NCBI GenBank assembly: GCA_025345505.1
Contig: JANVCC010000167.1
Location: 360,939 to 424,938 of the forward strand
DNA from: Todiramphus chloris collaris
Taxonomy: Eukaryota; Chordata; Aves; Coraciiformes; Alcedinidae
DNA: 64,000 nucleotides
Direction: 5' to 3'
A model generated the notes under the pieces. The model searched no databases. It was given only the letters and a program-made list of their open reading frames with translations, and was not told the origin of the DNA. Numbering within the stretch: position 1 is the first letter of the stretch; every line of letters starts with the position of its first letter. The position numbers and the translations under genes are program-made. Positions 54,136 through 64,000 of the stretch are shown here, piece by piece.

Positions 54136-55383
54136 ATGATTTGGCATGTTCCAGATAATTGTAGTTTTGCTTTCCTGGAATTATACACATCATTGCCTTA
54201 CAGTTTATGAACTATTATTACAACAGGAGTGTAGCTTGAAAGTAATACAGTAATATAAAGTCATAAAGTAAGTAATAAAGAACCTGTATGTTCAACTGTA
54301 GTGCTGCACAAAAAATAGACTACTTGCCAAATACAGTATTTTATATGATTATTGAAATGTAATAGGTACAATGGTGCATTACACACAGTTACAGCACTCA
54401 GTAGTTCTTGATGGTAAGTGGTAAGAGATCAGTGGCACCAGCATATGGGAGAGCACAGGATGCTACTTGAGGAGGTTGTCATTATGGCGGGAGCTGGGCT
54501 CATGGACAAGCTTGTCTTCCCTCCAGATGTTTGTTCTTTCTCTTCCTCTCCAGAAGACAGCTGGATGGATGGAAGAGCAGCATCATCTTTGGTGATTACA
54601 AATCCATGTCTCGTGCCCCCATATTATTAATATTTGTTAATTTTTGTGATGCCTCAGCAGCCTTTATTTAAAATACGGTGTTTGCTGTGTTGAGGATTGG
54701 TAAGTCTTGTCAAAGGTGAGTTGGACTTGAGCGCAGTAAAACCCTACAGGCTTTTTACATGTCAATCTTTTCAAAAGCACAGAGATTTGCAGAGCAGTGG
54801 GTGCTGTCGTAGGTGTAACGTGTATATGTTGCTTTATTTTGTTTTGAGTAGAGATTTGTCCATGTGTGCAGGTGATGGAAGAAGAGAAATGTGACAGTAC
54901 TTTTCCACTTGAATGTGCAAAGTGCTTTTGATCTCTGGGGACTCCTACGTAACCTCAGTGATTGAACCACCATGCAGATGTGTTTGGCAGTGCTGACACC
55001 AGAGCTGGGATAACAGGTTTCTGTTCTTGGAGTACCACTGAGTACTGTTGGATCTGCATCTGGTTTTATTTTAATGCATCAGCCCTCTTCTCATTCCTTT
55101 TCTGTTTTAACAGCATCAACTACATGCCAACAAGTTATTTCAAATAAAAAGAGAATACTCCCCTGGAAATGCCCTGAAGAGTCGGTCACATTCATAAGTT
55201 GTCTCATACGAACAAAGGCTGGGGAAGAGGTTTAATAAGGCTTTATGCCATGGTAATTAAATGTCTGACTGATGACACTGTAACTCAGCATATTAAATTG
55301 CTCTGTGAAAAGATATTTCCTGTCATGCAGAGGCAGGTTGGTAATTACTGGTGACATCCCCTCAAAGCAGGGTAGCCTGTCAA
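54136..55383. other. Unassigned 1.25-kb stretch, no gene seen
   Basis: AT-rich (especially 54200-54390) and without recognised repeats or exons. Confidence 0.4.
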
Positions 55384-55509
55384 CCCTTCCAGGGATGGTG
55401 ACTCCCCTGCCTCCCTGGGCAGTCTGTTGCGAAGCCTCCCCACTCCCTCAGGAAAGAACTTTTTCCTCATGTCCAACCTAAACCTCCCCTGGCACAATTT
55501 AAGCCCAGC
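55384..55509 (-). mobile_element. CR1 LINE, internal fragment lacking the 3' end (antisense)
   Basis: 'ccttccagggatggtgactc', 'cctccctgggcagtctgttg', 'ctttttcctcatgtccaacc' and 'taaacctcccctggcacaat' are the complement of the CR1 ORF2 end. The 3' untranslated end and tail that should lie to the left are missing. The 'catgtccaacctaaacctcccctggc' form is a different, older CR1 type from the others here. Confidence 0.88.
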
Positions 55510-56757
55510 CTAAACCTTGAGTCCTTGCATCTGAAATAGAGGCAGTAACACATAATATTTTTCCTCGGATGTTTTGTGCTTCTTAGTCTGTAAGTGAAAT
55601 TGAGACAAGTGTGATATGTGATGTGAATTTAAACTTCAAACTGTCCTTTTAATTAGTCACCACCCTATTATTTGATTTTTATTTTTATTATTGTTTTGAT
55701 GACAGTGTTGTTACTGTTTGCTAAAGCAGGTAATTCATACAGTTCAGAGTCCAACTAAAATCTCTACCACAAGCTTTTGGATAATTTCAGCCTTGATGAA
55801 GCTGGAGTATGTCCTTGGAGGCCTGTTGTACTTAACCTGCTTCTGTTTCTGAAGAGAATAGTTAATGATTAAATACTGTGCTTAGCTCTTCTTCTTGTCC
55901 TTTCCTCCTTCAGTGGCCTAAGAAAAATCTCAGGAGGCTTCACTGTTTCTAACAGAAGCGTGAGAATTACTTTTTGTAAATTGGTGAGATCAGTGTCATG
56001 TGGAGAGTGAGGGGCAGTTCTTTTCGTGGTTGCTTCACTCATTGATATAATTGACTAATCTGGGACAGCTCTTGAACTAAATGAGGTTTAAATCTCATCT
56101 AAGCTGGATCTTTGTGTGTCTGAGGCAGCAATGTCTGACCTTTGTTCTTCACAGCGACGTTGCGTTCTTCTCTCCTCATTTCTGCTACTAGACAGTTTGG
56201 CCGTGCTTACAGGGAATCAAAACATCCACAGATCAGCTTCTCCAAATATATTCCTTCTGCTGAGGTGGGTGGTGAAGTAGTGTGGAGACCTCTCAAATGT
56301 GAGGACCTTATAAACGAGCTAACACCTCTGTTCTGATACGGGTTCTGATACGGTGACAGGCAATTAGTTGAGAGCATCACTTGTTTCCTGCTGCTCCCAA
56401 TTTACTTCAGGTTTTGCACCCTGCAGGCAGTGGTATTGTAGCCAGACCTTTGGCTGTTCCTCTGCTTGTTGGCTTTTTCTAGCTCTACCTTTGTCCTCCT
56501 AAGGGAATGACTTGCTGACCCCTTTTCAGCCCTGGTGAGCTTTGCTTCCTCTCTTACAGCTTCCTGCCTTAGAGCTGTGTTTCTGCCCTCCCTGTGGTCT
56601 TGGAGTTGGCAAGGATGGGCCCATCCTTGGGACCACCCCACCTCCCAGTTAGCCTTTGCAAACCACCTTAGTCTTACTGACCAAAAGCCTTCCTGCAGCC
56701 TCACAACCAATCATGCATTTGAAAGTCTCACGATGAGGACACGTTTGCAGGACTGAA
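55510..56757. other. Unassigned 1.25-kb stretch, no gene seen
   Basis: No repeat or exon recognised. An antisense frame of 102 codons (56402-56710) has no recognisable domain. Confidence 0.4.
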
Positions 56758-57145
56758 AAGGGTGTTGGTAAAGGGTCTGGAGAACACGTCTGATGAGGAG
56801 AGGCTGAGGGAGCTGGAATTGGTTAGTCTGGAGAAGAGAAGGCTGAGAAGAGACGTCCTTGCTCTCTACAGCCACCTGAAGCGAGGTTTTAGTGAAGTGG
56901 GTGTTGGTCTCTTCTCTCAGGTAACTAGTGAAAGGACAGGAGGAAATGGGCTGAAGTTGCTCCAGGGGAGGTTTAGGTTGGATATCAGGAAAAATGTCTT
57001 TGCTGAGAAGAATGGTGAGGCCCTGCAGGGGTTCAGCAAACATCCAGATGTGGCACTTCAGGACATGGTTTAGTGGTCCTGATAATATTCAGTAGATGGT
57101 TGGACTTGATGATCTTGAAGGTCGTTTCCAACCTCCGTGATTCTA
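56758..57145 (+). mobile_element. CR1 LINE, 3' portion (sense, type F)
   Basis: 'aagggtctggagaacacgtc', 'gaggctgagggagctggaat', 'gagaagagaaggctgagaag', 'gatatcaggaaaaatgtctt', 'ggacatggtttagtggtcct' and 'gatgatcttgaaggtcgttt' with tail 'gattctac'. A single frame is open from 56762 to 57073 (103 codons) despite a deletion that replaces the usual 'ctgcccagggaggtggtggagtc'. Confidence 0.94.
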
Positions 57146-59025
57146 CAACTGTCTATGGCCAGTTACAGTATCAGCACGTTCAAAGCCTGATACTGATTTT
57201 CAGGGAGGGAGACCTTAAAAATCTGGGAGATTTTATGATCCATGCAACCATGATGTTAATCAAGTTAATGTTTCATTTCTCCTGCCTGCGCTGTACTGTG
57301 CCGGGTACTGCAAGCTGAGCGCATGGCACTGCTGCCCTCTGCAGCCTCCCACTTTGGTGGCCACAGTGGTCCTGTCGAGTTCTGGGAAGGCTGGAAAGCT
57401 ACCCACCCTCAGTAAGGGCATCTTAATCCTTGCTCCTTCTGTCAGCACCCTGCTAATGTGTCTCTCAACAGTGGGTTACACCCCAGTCAGCCTCTCCCAT
57501 TGCCGTGCAGCCAACGAGCCTTCAGGTTTGCGTGGGATGCTCTCGAGAGCTTAGAGCATCCCGTGCTCTTAGCCCGTGTTCAGGATGCTCCCAGCAGCAG
57601 TGTAGAAAATGCAGCAGAGTGGAGAGACTTGACACATTGTGAGCAGGTACCTTCACATGCAGTCTCAGCTGTGGTTTTGCTCCTTATTCACCTCTGTCTG
57701 AAATTTGCACTTTTTGTGTCTTGTTACCAGTTCTGGCAGCCCACGGCAAGGACACTTACTGCTTTCATAGGTGGCTTGTTGAAAAAAACAGCCTACCTTG
57801 GGGAAACGATGTCCTTAGCACAGTTTATTCATTTGTCTGGGATGTGCTTTAGGATGAAGTTTTGAAGACGAGGTTGGGTTGCTGTGTGTTTTTCATGGCA
57901 GTACTTTTCAGTGGTCTGAAAAAAAAAAAAAAAGTGGTTGGATCTGTTGAGATAACTTGGAAAATAACCCCAACTACATTTTCCTGCTCTGTTTTTGTTT
58001 CTGTATTGGATGATCAAGTCTATTAAATTCATTCGGTGTCTCACGTTAGCAAAGAACATGGTATTCTGTCACCAGCTATGCTCTGTTGCCTCACCTGTAT
58101 TTGCTTAGTCAAGAGTGCAAATTTGTCCTACTTGGCTTAATCTGCCTCAGATAATGATGCTCTTCTTCAAAGTGGAAAGTTTTGTGTTTAGACTTACTTG
58201 CTGTGTCTAAGGGGATTGAAATCAGGAGGAGGTCTGGCCTTGGTGTAATTCAATTTAAACTATTCCCAAAAATCCACAAAATGATGTGAAGTCCCATAGC
58301 TGTGTGTATGCTGACTTAGCAGAATTGAGGCAAGCCTTGACTTTCAATCCCATGTATTCTCAGCTCTCTAACATTTAGTGTGTTTTGGCTCTTCCAGCAG
58401 TTTACCTACCAAGGTGAATCAGCCCATTAAAAAGCCTCCATTGAGTAAGTAGCTTGAAGAGATGGAAGGTTTTTCATGGGCATCCTTGTTTCAGACCCTG
58501 GAAGCAAAAATGGCAAGAAAGTGAAGGCAATGAATGCTTCATAACATTTATTTCCCACTAGTATAATCTCCAAGCTGACAAGTTATGACAGGCAGCAAAT
58601 GAAGATATGCTTGAGGGTAGATTGTTTTGCCTCGCTTTGACAGGCATATAAATCTGTCCTCAATTAATATATATATGAAAGAAAAGTAACTATGTGAACA
58701 GCTTCTTCAATTTGCATTTGAATGACCAATTTTGAAAATGAAACAAAAAGCCAATCACCAAATTTCAAAAATGACAAAATTTTGAGATGAAAAAAACCCG
58801 GATACACTGATTTCTGCAAGCAGAAAGTCTTCAGACATGAATGTAAGTCTGTAAGTTTCAGGGGGATGCTCACTTTTCTCCTCATCTTATTTCTATAAAG
58901 TGCTTGGAAAGAACGTGAGGTAGTGTAGGAGCTGCTGTAATCTTTTTTTTTTTTGTGAAGAATTTAAAAAAAACCCAATTCAGTTCTGGCTTCTTTTGAA
59001 TTTTCAAGCATCTCTGGCAGACAAC
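57146..59025. other. Unassigned 1.9-kb stretch, no gene seen
   Basis: Includes a 10-bp perfect inverted repeat (57534-57562) and a 15-base A run near 57919. The sense frame 57458-57865 (135 codons) has no recognised domain. Nothing else. Confidence 0.4.
57534..57562. repeat. Short inverted repeat (10-bp arms)
   Basis: 'gggatgctct' (57534-57543) and its exact complement 'agagcatccc' (57553-57562) with a 9-base loop. Wobble pairing could extend the stem in RNA. Confidence 0.8.
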
Positions 59026-59026
59026 G

Positions 59027-59083
59027 GGTATTAATTAGGGATTAATACCAATTAAATAGGGATTAATAGCCATTAATCCCTAT
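59027..59083. repeat. Two adjacent hairpins sharing a core
   Basis: Hairpin 1: 'ggtattaat' (59027-59035), loop 'taggg', 'attaatacc' (59041-59049). Hairpin 2: 'atagggattaat' (59056-59067), loop 'agcc', 'attaatccctat' (59072-59083). Both stems are perfect. The two units also share 'tagggattaata' as a direct repeat 21 bases apart (59036 and 59057). Confidence 0.9.
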
Positions 59084-59896
59084 GTACAATGGAAAAATCA
59101 AAGTAATCAGAAAAAGCCTTCCTTTCTGGAAGGTGTCAGTGGTTCAGCCATATAGCTGATGGGAGTAGTTGATGGAATATAAATACAAGAATGAAAAAAA
59201 GCACCCTAAGAAAAAAAAATTACAGAATCAAATGTTACTAAAGTGGTTTCTTGCAAATCATACATAGAAATGCCACAAAACCACCGAGTTTGTCCAAATT
59301 ATGGTTCTGTAATTGTGCCCAGGAATTTCTAGGCTGGACTATCCTGTTGTATTGTGAACAGCAGTCAAACGGAAGACTAGGTATGGTCTTCATGGTCTTC
59401 ACATGGCCATCATCCCTTAGGAAAGTAACTGTTGTTTCTAAAAGGGAATAAGCTGTTCTGTCAAGGGAACCGTTCCCCCCTGCCCTTGAAGCCTCTCAAT
59501 TATTTGAGCATGATTTGAACATGACCAGATCTGAACGTGAGCTTTGAATGTCATGGTGGTAGAAAAATTCACAATAGACTTCAGGTTTCTGAAGCCATTC
59601 TGTTAAAGAGCTCGAGAAACAAGGTCTCTGCCAAATGTCAACTGCTCCTGGTCCTCTGCTCAGCACCAGGGCATTTTAATTCCGGACCTGAGAGTGGCCT
59701 GCTCACTTCAGTAAGTCCTGGAATGGTCAAGGCTAGATACAGGGATGGTCCAAGCCAAGACAGACTGGTGTCTGCAAGGGTCCTAGTAATCACCTGCAGC
59801 TTTTTTAGAGGGTAAATTTGAAATGGTGGTTTGGAACAGATTAGAACTATCCCCATTGTCAGTCCCAGATCGCTGCTTATAACTCACTGCTGTCAT
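59084..59896. other. Unassigned sequence, no gene seen
   Basis: About 800 bases between the hairpins and an antisense CR1. No exon or repeat recognised. Confidence 0.4.
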
Positions 59897-60055
59897 CATA
59901 GACTCATGGAATGGTAGGGGTTGGAAGGGACCTCTGGAGATCGAGTCCAACCCCCCTGCCAGAGCAGGGTCACCCAGGGCAGCCCACACAGGAACAGATC
60001 CAGGGGGGGTTGGAAAGTCTCCAGAGGAGACTCCACAGCCTTTCTGGGCAGCCTG
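59897..60055 (-). mobile_element. CR1 LINE, short 3' end (antisense, type A)
   Basis: 'catagactcatggaatggta', 'ggggttggaagggacctctg', 'gatccagggggggttggaaa' and 'gagactccacagcctttctg'. Two small deletions (in 'gatcgagtcc' and in 'ccagaggagactcc') distinguish it from the other type A copies. It stops after 'gggcagcctg'. Confidence 0.94.
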
Positions 60056-60163
60056 TCTTTGTTTGTACTGAGCAAAAGCTAGACTTGCTGTTTTGCACAG
60101 AAGCGTGCACCAGATTGATGCTGCACATGGCGGTTACAGTGTTTCTGTGAATTGGGAGTCTTT
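60056..60163. other. Short spacer between divergent CR1 copies
   Basis: About 110 bases of unrecognised sequence between two 5' truncation points. Confidence 0.4.
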
Positions 60164-60600
60164 AACTGGGATGCTGGAGTGGGTCTGGAGAAGGCCAACA
60201 AAGCTGGCGAAGGGTCTGGAGAACATGTCTTATGAGGAGAAGCTGAGGGAGCTGGGGTTGTTTAGTCGGGAGAAAAGAAGGCTGAGGGGGAGACCTTCTT
60301 GCTCTCTACAGCTCCCTGAAATGAGCTGGTCTCTTCTCACACGTAACCAGTGACAGAACAAGAGGGAATGGCCTCAAGCTGCACCAGGAGCGGTTTAAAC
60401 TGAACATTAGGAAAAAATTTTTCACTGAAAGGGTTGTCAGACATGGAACAGGCTGCCCAGGGAGGGGCTAAGTCTCCATCCCTGGAGGGGTTTAAAAGCC
60501 ACCTAGATGTGGTGCTTGGAGATAAGGCTCAGTAAGCTTGGTAGAGTAGGGTTAATGGTTGGACTTGATGAGCTTAAAGGTCTTTTCCAACCTTGATTAG
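60164..60600 (+). mobile_element. CR1 LINE, 3' portion (sense, type F)
   Basis: 'gatgctggagtgggtctgga', 'gaacatgtcttatgaggaga', 'aaagaaggctgagggggaga', 'cattaggaaaaaatttttca', 'aacaggctgcccagggaggg', 'ggttggacttgatgagctta' and 'aaggtcttttccaaccttga'. The tail octamers are lost. Several indels disrupt the reading frame. Confidence 0.95.
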
Positions 60601-62584
60601 AGGATTTTGTGTGTTATGACACATGCAGCTACTTCAGCAAAAGCCTTTCTTCAATACCTATAGTATTCTCTTAATAATAAATAAGAATGAAATGTTCCAC
60701 CTTGTATCACTGCATTTCAAAACTCATGTAGAAGAGGGATAGTTTGCTCTTCACAGGAAACGCACCGACCAAGATCTACTGAATTTTAAGTGCTTGTTGT
60801 GACACTTGACCTCAGTGTCTCTTTGTAACTCTGGAAATACTTGGAAGTCTGGCTCCAGATGGCCCCTGGGCCTCTGGGAAGTTGGATTGATTTTTGCTCT
60901 TTTCCCATTCCTCCATCAAACTTTTTAAAATTCTCTGGTTAGGGTAAAATATTCCACATAATATGCTAGCAATTATTTCACCTATGTAAGGGAAAGAACC
61001 ATAATTTTTAAACTGAGGTGAATTTCATAATAATAATAATTTCTTTTCCAAGCATTTTACAGGGGACTACTTGGTATGTTTTGGTTTGGGCTCCAGGTGC
61101 CACTTCCCCTGTGGCCTCTGCTGGGCAGAACTTGATCCCTGTGGTTTGGCAGGGTAGATAGGATTGAAATCTACTCCAAACATATTCCAAAGCATTAAAT
61201 AAAAATAAGCAGAGTGGATTGTAGAGCTGGAGGGAGAGAATGCAAGTTCTCAGGGGGACTCTGGGTGCTGGCAGCAGATGCAGCCTGTGGTGCCTGGTGC
61301 AGCTCCAGTGTCAGCTGGAGTTACCTTCTTATCCTCTTAATATAACATCACAAAGTAGTTGAGTGCTTTAGTGAGAGAGTACACGGTCTACTTGTTCGTG
61401 TTTTCAGCCTTAGTTCACATTTAATATTTTCATATTTATACAAGAGGCAACATCAGAACTCAAACATAGGGTTTCATCGATGCAGAGGGACCACAATGAA
61501 CGCATGGATGCTGATCCTGCTTCTGACTGGCTCACTGGTTACAAGAACGATTGGCAAGAAGCAAGTTCCCAAGCACTGGGGGGAAAAAAAAAAAACAACT
61601 TATAATGTATTTACTCTATTTTTGGATCTGTCGGAAACATTTAATGACCTCTGTCTGGCAAACTGTCGCTTAGAATGTTGCAGTGTTGCATCTAACTCCT
61701 GATCCCCATGGCAAAATTCCCAGCAACTTCAGTGTAAACAGGACTGCAGGCTGGTTATGACAGGGTATTATGGAAAATACCGTACTGTATTGAAAGAGGA
61801 TTTTAGGTCGAAAACCGCCAAGTCTGAAATTTTGAGTTTTGCCATCGTAGCTTCATTTAAACACCTTCTCACCCTCTGTGTCTTTGGGGTTGGGCAAAAT
61901 CATCCCAAAGCCTTGAATAAGTGCATGTGCTCAGGAAGTCTATGGCATCTGGTGGCATCCAAAAGTCTGCTGTGTACTGAGATCCACCTCAGCTCTCAGA
62001 GGGTGTTCTCAAGTGGAGAGATGAGCATTGAAAGTTAGGCTGTTGTTCTGCATGGATGTTGCTGCCTCCTAGAACTACATGAAGAGTAGCAGTGCCCTCT
62101 CCAAGCTGTTCCTCACCTATAATTTATTACAGTATAAATAAAGAGAGGACAGTGAGGTTAAGTTCCCTCGGAAATGCGTTGACCTTTAAATAAGACCAAT
62201 ATCAAAGTTATTTTTCTTTCAGTGGCTCGAAATGGATTCTCCTAAATCGACTTAGAACAAAGCTTGTAAAGCTGAGGTCCTCTTTCAGTGATGAATAATG
62301 AAAGAATCACCAGGGCATGTTTAGACTCGGCAGAGGGATGTGGGTATAAATACAAACATGTATGTATACTTGGTATTGTTTATTTCTATAGATATATATG
62401 TTTTAAAAACCAACTTTCTCCTCTGTGAGGCCAGGATTTACGCCTGGTATTGCCAAAATCCAGCTGCATGGTGATGTTTTTGAGAAACTTCACATTAACA
62501 GTGCAACATTAGCACTCTTCCACCCCTGCTCCCATCTTCTATGCAGGCGTCCTCCTGGGAAGCTCTGTTGCCTATGATGTCTAA
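60601..62584. other. Unassigned 2-kb stretch, no gene confirmed
   Basis: No repeat recognised except a short (TAA)n near 61028-61040. A 68-codon frame at 61496-61702 starts with a hydrophobic, signal-peptide-like stretch ('MNAWMLILLLTGSLVT') after a fair initiation context but has no homology I can recognise and includes an A run; I do not call it a gene. Confidence 0.4.
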
Positions 62585-62831
62585 AGTTGCGTCAGGGGAA
62601 GTTTAGATTAGATATTAGGAGGAAATTCTTCACTGAGAGGGTGGTTAGGCACTGGAACAGGCTGCCCAGGGAGGTGGTGGAGTCACCATCCCTGGAGGTG
62701 TTTAAAGAACAATTAGATGTGGAGCTTGAGGATATGGTGTAGTGGTTGAGAAATGCTAGGACAAAGGTTGGACTTGATGACCCTGGAGGTCCTTTCCAAC
62801 CATAATGATTCTATGATTCTATGATTCTATG
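62585..62831 (+). mobile_element. CR1 LINE, 3' portion with intact octamer tail (sense, type F)
   Basis: 'agttgcgtcaggggaagttt', 'gatattaggaggaaattctt', 'ggcactggaacaggctgccc', 'gaggtggtggagtcaccatc' and 'ggttggacttgatgaccctg', then 'cctttccaaccataatgatt' and three 'atgattct' tail units (62805-62828) plus 'atg'. The best-preserved CR1 tail in the window. Confidence 0.95.
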
Positions 62832-62835
62832 TCTT

Positions 62836-63465
62836 CATAGAATCCTAGAATGGTAGGGGTTGGAAGGGACCTCTGGAGCTCATGGAGTCCAACCCCTCTG
62901 CCAGAGCGGGGTCACCCAGGGCAGCCCACACAGGAACAGATCCAGGGGGGTTGGAAAGTCTCCAGAGAAGGAGACTCCACAACCTCTCTGTGCAGCCTCT
63001 TCCAGGCTCTGGCACTCTCACAGCAAAGAAATTTTTCCTCATATTGAGGTGGAACCTTGGTGGACCTTGATGGAACCAAGGTGGATCTTGCTACCATCCC
63101 ATCCCAGGGCACCACTGACAAGAGCCTGGCCCCTTCCACTTGACACCCACCCTGCAGATATTTATAGACATTCTTAAGATCCCCTCTCAGGCTTCTCTTC
63201 TCCAGGCCAAACAGCCTCAGGGCTCCCAGCCTTTCCTCACCAGAGAGATGTTCCAGTCCCTTCATCATCCTCATAGACTCCCTTGGACTCTCTCCAGTAT
63301 TTCCCTGTCCCTCTTGAACTGGGGAGCCCAGAACTGGACACAATACTCCAGGTGAGGCGTCACCAGTGCAGAGTAGAGGGGGAGAAGAACCTCCTTTGAC
63401 CTTCTGGACACATTCTTCTTAATGCTCCCCAGAAGACCACTGGCCTTCCTGGCCACATGTTGCAC
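62836..63465 (-). mobile_element. CR1 LINE, 630-bp copy (antisense, type A)
   Basis: Starts with the tail complement 'catagaatcctagaatggta' and continues through the type A 3' end into ORF2 (antisense reading '[20 protein letters not shown]', 'HLSGEERLGALRLFGLEKR') up to 'ctggccttcctggccaca'. Around 63056-63100 a local duplication of 'ggtggaccttgatggaacca'-like sequence is present. It faces the sense copy tail to tail across four bases (tctt). Confidence 0.95.
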
Positions 63466-64000
63466 ATACATGTTTTATTCCATACAAAGGAATATTTCTT
63501 TTCCCTAAAAGATTCATTTTTTTTGCATACTTATTGTTAGATAGAAGAGCATCATACTTTAAATTGAGGAAGCAAGTGCGGTTTCATCTTTATAAAGCAT
63601 CAATCAGTTCTAGAAATGCCACTTCAAAGACTTTAGGTAGCTATTCTTTACCTTCTTTTTTTGTTGGTACCTAAACATTTTACACCATTCTGCCTTTGGG
63701 TGTGTTTGGTTTTGGGGGTTTGGGTGGTGGGGGAAGGGGGATTGCAGGTTTTCCCTTCCTGCTGCTCAATGTTTTTCAGGAAGGTTAAGATGGATACACA
63801 GATACTCTTGTCCTCTCCTGCCCCTGACCAGCCAGCATGTCCAACAGCCTTCTGCACATGATGAAATCCTATCAGTCTGTCCCATGAGGCTCAGCCAAAG
63901 ACGAACTTGGTGTTCCTTTAATGGCAGGAAGTAGAGGAAAAAGGAAAAGGTCATTCAAGTAGAAACACTTCCCACTCTGAGCTCACTCTTTTTTTTTTTT
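63466..64000. other. Unassigned sequence at window end
   Basis: No exon or element recognised. G/T-rich at 63700-63745. The window ends in a T run (from 63990), which may continue beyond the edge. Confidence 0.45.

Noticed and set aside
1..64000. Search for tRNA, rRNA or prokaryotic-style gene clusters
   Set aside because: No cloverleaf or rRNA core sequence was recognised, and there is no dense same-strand gene packing; all evidence fits vertebrate non-coding DNA.

Overview
The window looks like a stretch of bird nuclear genome that is intergenic or intronic. The main evidence is about 35 pieces of CR1 non-LTR retrotransposon on both strands. They are recognisable by the conserved CR1 3' end (forms of 'ttggacttgatgatct...ggtc.cttccaacc') and by short tail repeats (attctatg or attctgtg). 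By hand tally CR1 covers roughly 12 kb, about a fifth of the sequence. That load is high for a bird and recalls Piciformes (woodpeckers and relatives), but the order is inference only. There is no bacterial gene organisation: no operons, ribosome binding sites, rRNA, tRNA or CRISPR. Most open reading frames are either CR1 ORF2 remnants or chance frames.

Layout. 0-5 kb: T/G-rich low complexity, a short sense CR1 tail and an antisense CR1 bordered by a 24-bp tandem duplication. 5.4-6.9 kb: the longest CR1, with the reverse-transcriptase region of ORF2 through to the 3' end, dead by several frameshifts. 8-17 kb: short CR1 pieces, a 23-bp triplicated repeat and a 39-base T run. 17.5-18.2 kb: a complete solo LTR of an endogenous retrovirus with a 5-bp target duplication. 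18.7 kb: an 18-bp minisatellite. 20-32 kb: several sense CR1 copies that keep the C-terminal part of ORF2. 36.8-40 kb: CR1 copies, including one inserted inside another, and a 20-base C run. 42-51 kb: more CR1, a short coding-like segment at 44.41-44.49 kb and a second, degraded LTR at about 45.7-46.3 kb. 52-54 kb: a GC-richer unexplained segment, a 19-bp minisatellite containing the only assembly gap (10 N), and an AT microsatellite. 55-64 kb: CR1 copies in both orientations, including a tail-to-tail pair four bases apart, and two adjacent hairpins at 59.03-59.08 kb.

No cellular gene is confidently identified. The CR1 pieces fall by eye into about six 3'-end types, so several waves of activity are layered here, and the nested insertion gives one relative date. 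All CR1 copies seen are truncated at the 5' end, frameshifted or both, so none can move on its own. The best leads for something undescribed are the coding-like segment near 44.4 kb, the twin hairpins, the gap-bearing minisatellite and the unexplained GC-richer block near 52 kb.
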